From Roridomyces roridus (taxonomy: Eukaryota; Basidiomycota; Agaricomycetes; Agaricales; Mycenaceae): 64,000 bases of DNA. Positions 54,493 to 64,000 of this stretch are shown here, piece by piece (positions within the stretch are counted from its first letter, which is position 1; each line of letters opens with the position of its first letter). The notes below the pieces were generated by a model. The model worked only from the letters and a program-made list of their open reading frames with translations, made no database searches and was not told the DNA's origin. The DNA is taken from positions 124,001-188,000 of the forward strand of contig JARKIF010000010.1 of assembly GCA_029378245.1 (NCBI GenBank), in the 5' to 3' direction. A program made the position numbers and the translations under genes.

Positions 54493-55740
54493 TTATCCTT
54501 TCCAACGATTGAAGAGCGAGACTGAACGAAGAGATGCAGACGGCGACCGTCGGAGAATGGACAAAGACCTCTTCGTCCTCATGCTCAAGCTCCCTCGATT
54601 ATTCCACCTTTTTATTTGCGCCCAACAACCAGCCGACGGGACAGACTGCGACATGTAGCCAAAAGACCACGTCGGAAACACGTCCGTCACAGACACATGG
54701 GCTATCGCTGGATTAACTGACCCGCGGTAGTTGTGTGCATGTACAGAGAACTCTGTGCCCTCGACCACACCGTGCACTGCACCGAGGCCAATTCGCAGCA
54801 TCTTCGGATCCTGGACAGTGTCCGTCTGATAATACGTCTTTTCATCGGGGTGGAACGGAACCGCGTCGAATACAGGTCGTTTGACGTTCGCCCCTGCAGC
54901 CACTGGCCTCTGTCCCTCGCCGATTTTGGGGCGCATGTCTCGCAAGAGGCTGCTGTATGATGCGCTATGAAGTGGGGTCTCCCTAGCCGTCTCGATAAAC
55001 GCAGACGTAAACTTGCCACCGTCCTTGCCCTCGACTGCCTTTTCACCCGGACTACACGCGGCAAGCAGTGTGTAAGCCTTGCTGCCATTGTTGCGGAACC
55101 CAACACCCCGAGGATAGGTGCGAGTCCGTGCAGCCGGCCAGAGACCGCTCAGCAGATCCTGTGGGGAAACAAGTTTTTCGTGCGGCGTCCAGCGGGTATG
55201 CCGCCGGTCACGGATATTCGCAGGCGGGCTGAAGCACGCGTCTAGAATGACTGTGATGTTGTCGCCCTTGACATCCGATAGTTCTCCCAGCATCGATTGC
55301 AGAGAGCGGTCAGAAATCCCAGCGACGCCATGCGACCCAAAGTCATAGGTGCACAACACCTCTGCCGTCCCCGAGACAGAACCCTTCTGGAACCACCCTC
55401 CAGGCGCAGGCACGGCACTCCCATGCCCCGCAAAGTACACCACGATCGCATCGCCCCGCTGAATGTTCTCATTGTGCACCAAATGGCGGAGAAAGTTCTT
55501 TTCGATGTTTTCCTTCGTGGCGTGCTTGTCCAGCAAGACGCATACGTGGCTCTTGGACACTTTGAGGTCCTTGAGGAGCCACCGCTTGACCTTCTTGGCG
55601 TCGTCGACGCACGACTGGAGATTCCATATCTCGCCGGAGCGGTACTGGTCAATCCCGACGATCAGAGCAAAGACACGGACGACGGGCTAAAACAAAGTCA
55701 GTTCGCTTCAAGGTGTCGAGGAGACACGACTGACGTCCAT
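54493..55740 (-). CDS. Caspase-fold (peptidase C14) protein
   Basis: The first exon is only ATG-GAC; an intron at 55687-55734 (GTCAGT..TTTTAG) leads to PVVRVFALIVGIDQYRSGE, the usual first strand. The catalytic dyad is visible: His in VVYFAGHGSAVP and Cys in TVILDACFSPPAN. FAGH-G and D-A-C-F are the forms seen in basidiomycete caspase-like proteins rather than classic D-S-C-H-S metacaspases. AYTLLAACSPGEKAVEGKDG and GKFTSAFIETARE complete the p10-like part. About 100 C-terminal residues have no recognised domain. There is no N-terminal prodomain. Confidence 0.8.
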
Positions 55741-56309
55741 CTCTAGTGGGGGTTGTTACTTGTGGCATTTTTGCTAATTCGCCACACTAGTTATAGGCCT
55801 GGGGGACTGGGGCCTTCCTACCCTTGCGCCCACCTGATTCGATGCCATCTGTCCGATCCAATGGTGGATATGAGTTGTGCCCCGGGTTTCAGTCGGGTGC
55901 TGGTGGTAGTACACAACGAGGAATCCTAATTCATTGCGAAATAACCGGCGCCAGTGTCCCACTGTAATACTAGTGCGGGTGTATTCCCATGCCTGAATAG
56001 GAGGAACGTACCCAAAACCGTATTAGATTCGCGATGCCGCGCCGACTTGCAAGGACAAGAAACAAAACGGGTATTTGTCGAGCGTTTTATGGAGATACGA
56101 GACGATACTAGCTTTGAGATTGCCAGCAAACGTGCGAAAAGGCGGAGCCGGTGGTGCACAGACAACGTGCAGACCGCGAACAGTATGCAAGGGAATTCTC
56201 TTTCAAGTTGCGGAGCAGGGCCAAGCGAGAAGTATTGAAACAGCATCTAGCATTAGCATATTAGTACATCATTATAGGAACTACAAGAATAGGAATAGAA
56301 TATAGGACC
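55741..56309. other. Intergenic stretch, nothing recognised
   Basis: Short open frames on both strands lack any family-like sequence. It sits between the caspase-like start and the 3' end of the Zn2Cys6 gene. Confidence 0.5.
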
Positions 56310-58540
56310 CTATGGCACCCCCGAATTCTGCGCAATGAACGCATCCGAATTGAGGTTCTCAACAAACGACGTCCAAAACGCGTCGTCCATGAACAGATCT
56401 GTGGCCATACCCTGGCCCTCACCAGGGCCCTGCCCGACGGTGACGCCCGTCTCGGTAGCCAGCCTCTCCAGATCAACAGGATTCAAATAATACTGCACAT
56501 CCGGGCCCGTCGTCGTAGGGGAGGTAGGGGCGACAAGAGGCTGCCTGCATCTCGACGGATCATCGTACGGGGTTTGAAATACACATCCAAAGAGCCCATC
56601 ACCACTGCTCTTGGTGCGTTGCTGGCGCCTCTCCCATGCACTCAACAACGCATTGAGAACATGCCCACTACGCGCCGCAGCATGATCCGTCGAATGGGCA
56701 ATCTCATTCAACCGCGCAATCGTCATGGACTGCAACAGCTCACTCGCACCGCCGAGCTTCTCCCCTGCAAATTGGTGTATCGAAAAGTTGGACACATAGA
56801 TCCACGTAGCGGCAAAGGCGACCATGACGTAGATGTTGTCCGGTGCGGTGCTTAGCAGCGTGAGATCCGTCGGCGTGAGGAATATGGTGAGCACGACTTC
56901 AGACGCAATGAGCGCTGAGCGACCCCAGAAGAGCGCAACGCAATGATCGCCTGCTCGGACCTGGTACCACGGCGTCAGAGGGTTGTCCCGCTCAATGACA
57001 GTCCGCGTTTCGCGGAGCGCGTGGTGCATGATGAGAAGCAGGCAGGCGTGATATTGAAGGGCGAGCATTTGCGAGTAAAATGAATCGTGTTTGGTGACGA
57101 CTACAATGGAAGATTAGCTGTGCAAGATGTGGGCCTGAATCGTACGCACCGGGTAAAGGATTCAAGAGCCTGCTGAGGCCTTCCATCGTGTATGTTATGG
57201 TATTCACTTGTTTGAAAAAACTCGCGAGGTCTTCCATGCGCTTGAGCCGCAACTGGAGAGCCTGTTGCGTGAAACTGAACATTTTCGCGGCGAGACCAAG
57301 CCGAATATCTCGGACGTAGGGAATGTTGAAGCCTGGCAGTGTAGCCAACGCGGTCATATCGAGGTCCACCGCCGAGAGCTGGGAGACGGGAACGCGACCA
57401 GTTCCTATGCACAACATCGACTCGGATGTCGCGAGATACATCCACTAAGCCTCGGTAAGAACACATGACGCGCGACAAAGGCAAAAGTTAGCTACCAATC
57501 GCCACCTCTCCGTGGATTCATTGAACTCTATTTGCTTCTCTGGAGACGCATCTTTGTGAGCTCTCAAAGCCATGGCACGTTGCGACTCGCTCTGCAGGTG
57601 CAGATTCATGGCCATGCTCACGGCAGATGCGATAAGCAACCGTCCGTCGCGGGCCTCGGCTCCAGTTCCACATATGGGTGTCCATACGGAGAGGACGAGC
57701 AGTGCTTTGATGGAGTCGAGGGATGGCTGCGGGTTGAATATTTCGCGCACAAGGCCGTCTTCGGCCAGTTTCTGGAGGCGTGGTGATATGACTGAACGAG
57801 AAGCAGGGGGTAGGTGTCGCGAGGCGATGGTACACCGAACAATATCAAGCAATGAATTGGTGCATTCTAATGAGCCTGGTTGAGCGCACAGCCAGGGACT
57901 ATATCGAGTCTCGAAGCTACAACAGAGTCAGAACGCAAATGAGAGCGAGAGGAGCGGAGACGCACATATCCAGCAACGAGTTTATCTCTGCGGCACCCAA
58001 TATTTCGGACATGCGGCCCCCGGAGGGTGGCTCGATGCTTGATTCGGAGCGAGGACACCGCACGAGCTCTTGCATGGCCAGTATGGGAGCGGCAGTCCAA
58101 TCCTGCCTGTTCAGAGTTCCCCAAATGGGCGTCTGCGCTGTTGGAACGAGGTCCTCTGGATGCATGCCGTTGACATAGCCATTATTCGCCGTCTGTGTGG
58201 CCTGAGAGGCTGCGTTGGCGAGGGCATTCAGTCCGTCGTAGGGCGAGTCCAAGCGACTTGTAGGCGTCGACACGGTCGACGCAGTTGGTGACGGAGTGTG
58301 AAGAGGTCCAGGTCGTGGGACTGGCTTTGGTCTGAAGTGGATAATATCCGAAGTCTCGAAGGAACACTGTTGGTTGAGAACTTTGCAGCGGTGACATCGG
58401 ATGACGGTGACTGCCTCTCCTCCACCAGGGACCTCGAGAATTTCGCATCGAGATTTTTGGCGTCGACACGAGGCGCAAGCTTGGGTGGCCTTTGAGCGTT
58501 TAGCAGGAGCGCCATCCGTAGGGGCCGCTGCACGCTTCAT
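56310..58540 (-). CDS. Zn2Cys6 fungal transcription factor
   Basis: Start at 58540 (MKRAAAPTDGAPAKRSK). The binuclear zinc cluster is ACASCRRQKSRCEIL ... RCHRCKVLNQQCSF, six cysteines as in Gal4-type DNA-binding domains, with a longer than usual middle loop. The fungal-specific regulatory domain follows over several exons: CTIASRHLPPASRSVISPRL, LLVLSVWTPICGTGAEARDG, WMYLATSESMLCIGTGR and LPGFNIPYVRDIRLGLAAKM. The C-terminal exon has MVAFAATWIYVSNFSIHQFA and ends IAQNSGVP. Introns lie at about 57860-57970, 57440-57500 and 57085-57150. It is divergent from the GDP-L-fucose synthase gene 1. Confidence 0.85.
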
Positions 58541-58658
58541 GGTGGTCCCGCCGGAAAGGGTGGTTGATCCGCCGGAAACAACTCTTCCTCTCAGGCTCTC
58601 ACAGAATGGATCAACCCGCGCTCGGGCAATATACACCGCTTCGAGTTGCTATCTACCA
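58541..58658. promoter_or_regulatory. Divergent promoter, Zn2Cys6 factor / GDP-L-fucose synthase 1
   Basis: 118 bases separate the two start codons. CCGCCGGAAA occurs twice (58549-58558 and 58570-58579); direct CGG-containing repeats of this kind are typical Zn2Cys6 binding half-sites, so self- or neighbour-regulation is possible (inference). Confidence 0.5.
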
Positions 58659-60025
58659 ATGGCCCAAGTCGTACTCGTCACAGGCGGCACTGGTCTCGTA
58701 GGCAAGGCCATCGAGCATGTCATCAACACAGAATCTGTCGGTTCCAAGTTCGGAAAGCAAGCTGGAGAAACCTGGGTCTTCGTTGGGACCTCTGAAGCCG
58801 ATCTAAGAGACCCAGAGCAAACGCGTAAATTGTACGAGAAATACAAGCCCACTCATGTCATTCATCTCGCTGCACTCGGTAAGTCGGTCTTTTCTGGTCA
58901 TCCATTGCCTGATTCCAAGACGCCCCGCAGTCGGCGGTGTCTACAAAAATATGAAATACAAGGTGCGCTTTCCGCCATTGCTTCATGAACACCAAGTCCA
59001 ATGTAAATTTCAGCTCACCTTCTTGCGGGACAACATCTTGATCAACGACAATATCCTCCACACCGCGTACACTCACAAGACCGCGAAAGTCATATCCTGC
59101 CTTTCAACCTGTGTATTCCCCGATGCTGTCGAGTACCCGCTCGACGAGACAAAGCTCCATGGTGGGCTGCCGCACCACAGCAACTTTGGTTATGCGCACG
59201 CGAAACGTTTGGTCGATGTACAGAATCGGCAAGTGTCCTGTTTGCTTACGATTCATGCCTGAACTTTCTCAGTGCATACAAGGAAGAGTTTGGGTGTAAT
59301 TTCACTGCAGCGATCCCGACAAGTGTTTTCGGTACGTGACTATGAAACTGGGGTATCTTGGATTCCGACCCGTCCCAGGACCACACGATAACTAGTACAC
59401 TCTTCTTTTATTGTCTCTCGACATGCTGACACGCGCTCAGTGACCTTGAGAGTGCCCATGTTATCCCTGCGCTGATTCACCGCTGCTATCTCGCTAAGAG
59501 TGCGTTTACTATTCACACTTCCGTCTACTTATCCTCTACACAGAGAATGGTACACCCTTCGTGGTCGGCGGGACGGGACGCCCTCTGCGGCAGTTTATCT
59601 TCTCATACGACCTAGCAAAATGCTTCATCTGGATGCTTCGTAACTACGACGATGTGGAGCCCGTCATCCTCTCTGGTCTGTCTCACTCTGGTCTATCTTT
59701 TAATCCTCTCATCAGGTCCGACAGTGGCCGAAGAAGAAGAAATGAGTGTCAAGCAAATCGCGGACGCTATAGTCAAGGCCGTGGGCTTTGAAGGGGAATA
59801 CTCTGTTCGTATCTCCGGGACGTCGATTTCTGCGATGCCGCTAACGTGTATGTTTAGTTCGATACGACACGTTCCGATGGACAATTCCGCAAACCCGCGT
59901 CGAATAAGCGGCTGTTGGAACTCATGGGTGGCTTTGAATTCACGCCATTCGAGCAGGCACTCGACCTCAGTGTAAAGTGGTTTGTGGAGAATCACGACAT
60001 GGCGCGCACGGGCAAGACAGCCTGA
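58659..60025 (+). CDS. GDP-L-fucose synthase 1
   Basis: Bifunctional 3,5-epimerase/4-reductase making GDP-L-fucose from GDP-4-keto-6-deoxymannose. Exon 1 is [20 protein letters not shown] (NADP-binding G-x-x-G-x-x-G). Next are [20 protein letters not shown] and [20 protein letters not shown], then [10 protein letters not shown] (Ser) and [13 protein letters not shown] (Y-x-x-x-K). [20 protein letters not shown] is rebuilt from three exons. [40 protein letters not shown] and [12 protein letters not shown] end the protein. At least seven introns. Length about 320 residues, normal. Confidence 0.9.
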
Positions 60026-60208
60026 ATGGTTGTTGGGACGCTCAAAGGGCGGGCCAGGCCGATGGTGGCGCCTATATTCCATTCTCTCTGTAGTATTTAG
60101 ATTGGACGGAGCAAAGACGGAGTTGTTGCACGCGATCATTTGATTGACAAGACGAGAGACGCGCGACTTGGCGAAGATTTTCTGATTTATTCCTTGTTCT
60201 CCGCAGTC

Positions 60209-61643
60209 ATGGCCTCTCCTTTTGCTCTCCAACACCTGCCCTCGCCCGAGGAATACAACAAGCGCAAGGTTGCCCTCATCTCAGGTTCGCCATCCTTCGA
60301 GCCAGCAAAGTCCATTCTTGAAGTCTTGAAATAAATTAGGTATCACTGGGCAGGATGGGTCGTACCTGTGAGTTGCACGGTAGCACGGCGCTCGCAGCAA
60401 TCTGACCGCCATCCAAAGCACTGAGCTTCTGCTCTCCAAGGGATACCAGGTCCATGGCATTATCCGTCGATCTTCCAGCTTCAATACTGGTCGTCTGCAC
60501 CATCTTTACGAGGACCAGCACGAGCGCAAGTCTCTCTTCGCGTTTCCCCAATCTCTCGCTAGATCTTTCCTTCAGGCCCGAACAAATTCAAGCTACACTA
60601 TGGCGATCTGAGCGATAGCACCAATTTGGTGTACATCATCGCTCAAGTGCAGCCTACGGAAATCTACAACTTGGGCGCGCAATCGCACGTCAAGGTCTCG
60701 TTCGAAATGGCCGAATACACGGGTGACGTCGATGGGTTGGGCACCCTTCGTCTGCTCGACGCCGTCCGTACCTGTGGACTCGAGAAACACGTCCGATTCT
60801 ACCAAGCCTCGACTTCGGAGCTCTACGGCAAAGTCGTCGAAACTCCTCAAACCGAAACGACGCCATTCTACCCTCGCTCGCCCTACGGCTGCGCCAAATT
60901 GTACGCTTACTGGATCGTGGTCAACTACCGGGAGGCCTATGGGATGTATGCGTGCAACGGGATTCTGTTCAACCACGAGAGTCCCCGTCGTGGGCGGACC
61001 TTCGTCACCCGCAAAATCACACGTGCTGTTGCGGACATCTCTTTGGGCAAACAGTCATGCCTCTACCTCGGGAATATTGACGCTAAGCGTGATTGGGGTC
61101 ATGGTGCGTGTTTTGCACGAGGATTTCATGCCGATTTTTTATTTCAATTTCATTTAGCGCGCGACTACGTTGAGGGGATGTGGCTCATGCTCCAGCAGCC
61201 CTCTGCGGAGGATTTCGTCTTGGCCACTGGCGAGACGCACCCCGTGCGCGAGTTTGTCGAGCGTTCGTTCGATGCGGTCGGCATATCCCTCCAGTACGGG
61301 CATAATTCTCCGCTTTTCTTGAATCGGATCTTGATGAATTGTTTCCCAGGTGGTCCGGATCTGGCGTCGAGGAGCAGGCCGTCGACACCAAGACCGGCAA
61401 GGTCATAGTCAAAGTCGACCCTCAGTACTTCCGTCCCGCAGAAGTCGAGTGCGTTTGTTCTCGTATTTATTTCAATTTTCTTCACTCGCTCACTCGCCGT
61501 GATTCAGACTGCTGCTGGGAGACCCCGCCAAGGCGGAGCGCATGCTCGGATGGAAGCGCAAGGTCGACTTCCCCTCGCTGGTCAAGGAGATGGTCGAAGC
61601 AGACGTCAAGGCGTCCAAGAGCATGGTCGAGGACCAGAATTAG
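60209..61643 (+). CDS. GDP-mannose 4,6-dehydratase
   Basis: First committed step to GDP-L-fucose (or GDP-rhamnose). Start [20 protein letters not shown], then [20 protein letters not shown] after removing introns at 60284-60339 and about 60368-60408. [20 protein letters not shown] and [20 protein letters not shown] follow. Catalytic features are TSELYG and [12 protein letters not shown] (Y-x-x-x-K), plus the family hallmark [40 protein letters not shown] follows an intron at about 61105-61158. The C-terminus ([20 protein letters not shown]) ends at 61643. Confidence 0.92.
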
Positions 61644-61775
61644 GTACATAGCTTAAAAACTCAGGGACATTAGACAGACAGATACTTGTACTCTTGCGGA
61701 TGGAGACGACAGATTGCAAAAATGTTTCGATTCGATGATGTTCCACAAGAAAAGAAAGTCTGTCCAAGATGCCCT

Positions 61776-63209
<1,434 letters not shown>

Positions 63210-63368
63210 GGTTATGAGGAGGAGAAAGACGGCGAAGACAGGCCAAGATTGACCCGCGATCAGATTGTATTTTTGCCTCTTGCTTTCCCAGTCAAGCCAC
63301 TCTTTCGTCGTTCATTCACCCCTTCAAAGGCTTGCCACGACCACTAGACCTCAAGGCTAACACATAGA
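63210..63368. promoter_or_regulatory. Divergent promoter, GDP-L-fucose synthase 2 / FAD synthetase
   Basis: 159 bases between start codons; no coding sequence. A pyrimidine-rich stretch (CTCTTTCGTCGTTCATTCACCC) lies just upstream of the FAD synthetase start, as is usual for constitutive fungal genes. Confidence 0.4.
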
Positions 63369-64000
63369 ATGGACTGCAAGAAGATTGCTCAGTCGGTCTA
63401 TGATCTCGCTAATTCCGATGACCCTCTCGCTGCGCCGGTGAAAGAGGCGTTGGACGTCATCGACCAAGCTTTGGACACCCATGGGTAGGCAGGGCCTTGC
63501 TATACTCCTGCCTCCACCGATAACAGTTCTCCAAGGCAGGAACACGTTTCCATCAGCTTCAATGGCGGGAAAGATTGTGAGTTGTATGCATCTCGACGAC
63601 GCACGGGTTACCGAACCTGCAACACAGGTACGGTCCTCCTGCATCTGTACGCTGGGGCCCTAGCAAGACGGCTATCGTCGTCCGAGCCCACCAAACCCAT
63701 TCCGGCGCTCTACATCGCTATTCCGTCGCCATTTCCCAGCTTGGAAACATTCATCGAGGAGTGCGCTCGGAGTTACAACCTGGATCTCTTCCAGTGTCGG
63801 CCACCCTCGGAGCGGGTTGAGAGTGTGGTCACGCCAGCTGCGAGCGCTGGAGCAGACTATATCGCGTCCGCACCCAAGGCTGTGGGCAAAGCAAAGGGCG
63901 CCGAGGGGATGAAGCAAGCCTTGCAAATGTACAAGGATGAATTTCCTTCAATAGACGCGATCCTTATTGGTACGCGGCGCTCTGACCCCCATGGAGGTGC
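63369..64000 (+). CDS. FAD1: FAD synthetase (PAPS-reductase fold), 3' end outside the window
   Basis: Adenylyltransferase that makes FAD from FMN and ATP. Start MDCKKIAQSVYDLANSDDPL. An intron at about 63485-63538 leads to HVSISFNGGKDCTVLLHLYA, with S-F-N-G-G-K-D as the PP-loop; the codon for C is split by an intron at 63576-63630. ALYIAIPSPFPSLETFIEEC follows and, near the edge, DAILIGTRRSDPHGG, the R-R-x-D-P-H signature of Fad1. An Ala/Gly-rich insert (about 63820-63910) between these blocks is longer than in yeast. Confidence 0.88.

Noticed and set aside
55774..56246. Short frames between the caspase-like and Zn2Cys6 genes
   Set aside because: No homology-like motifs and no splice context.

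Overview
The window is nuclear DNA of a filamentous basidiomycete, most likely an Agaricomycete. Genes are split by many short GT..AG introns of about 45-65 nt, intergenic gaps are small, and there are expanded F-box-like families plus basidiomycete-type MYND, GT69, four-helix membrane and caspase-like proteins. Species cannot be read from the sequence. Exon joins below were made by eye, from splice sites and from frame continuity with paralogues inside the window.

Layout. 1-11.5 kb is mostly conserved housekeeping: an HCS1/IGHMBP2-type helicase (cut by the left edge), an ArfGAP with a PQ-rich tail, a monocarboxylate-type MFS transporter, a KPWE-motif protein, a DsbA-like oxidoreductase, a small kinase-like protein and COP9 signalosome subunit 1. 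11.6-20.7 kb holds F-box-like genes in several states of decay (one split by a 1.3-kb inverted-repeat element) and a MYND-finger gene. 20.7-25.7 kb is a wrecked AIM9-like kinase gene carrying two unrelated inverted-repeat insertions, with a copied fragment of the CSN1 first exon beside it.

25.8-53.3 kb is a segmental-duplication zone. It contains two HNH-type genes and a 3' fragment of a third, five copies of a 340-residue LPPEL F-box-like protein (only one clearly intact), repeated pieces of a conserved protein whose full copy lies at 38.1-39.7 kb, and two GH5 genes 21 kb apart (one a pseudogene). The stretch 26.9-30.3 kb is an inverted copy of 43.8-47.4 kb. Inside the zone are a seemingly intact F-box gene, a four-helix membrane protein and a GT69 mannosyltransferase. 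A TIM-barrel glycosidase-like gene sits at a duplication breakpoint and seems to have lost its own 5' end.

53.5-64 kb returns to conserved genes: a WW-domain protein, a caspase-fold protease and a Zn2Cys6 regulator. Then comes a compact GDP-L-fucose pathway cluster: one GDP-mannose 4,6-dehydratase between two GDP-L-fucose synthase genes. The start of FAD synthetase lies at the right edge. GMD converts GDP-mannose to the 4-keto-6-deoxy sugar and the synthases epimerise and reduce it, so the three genes cover the whole two-step route. The regulator is divergent from the first synthase, which makes joint control possible but unproven.
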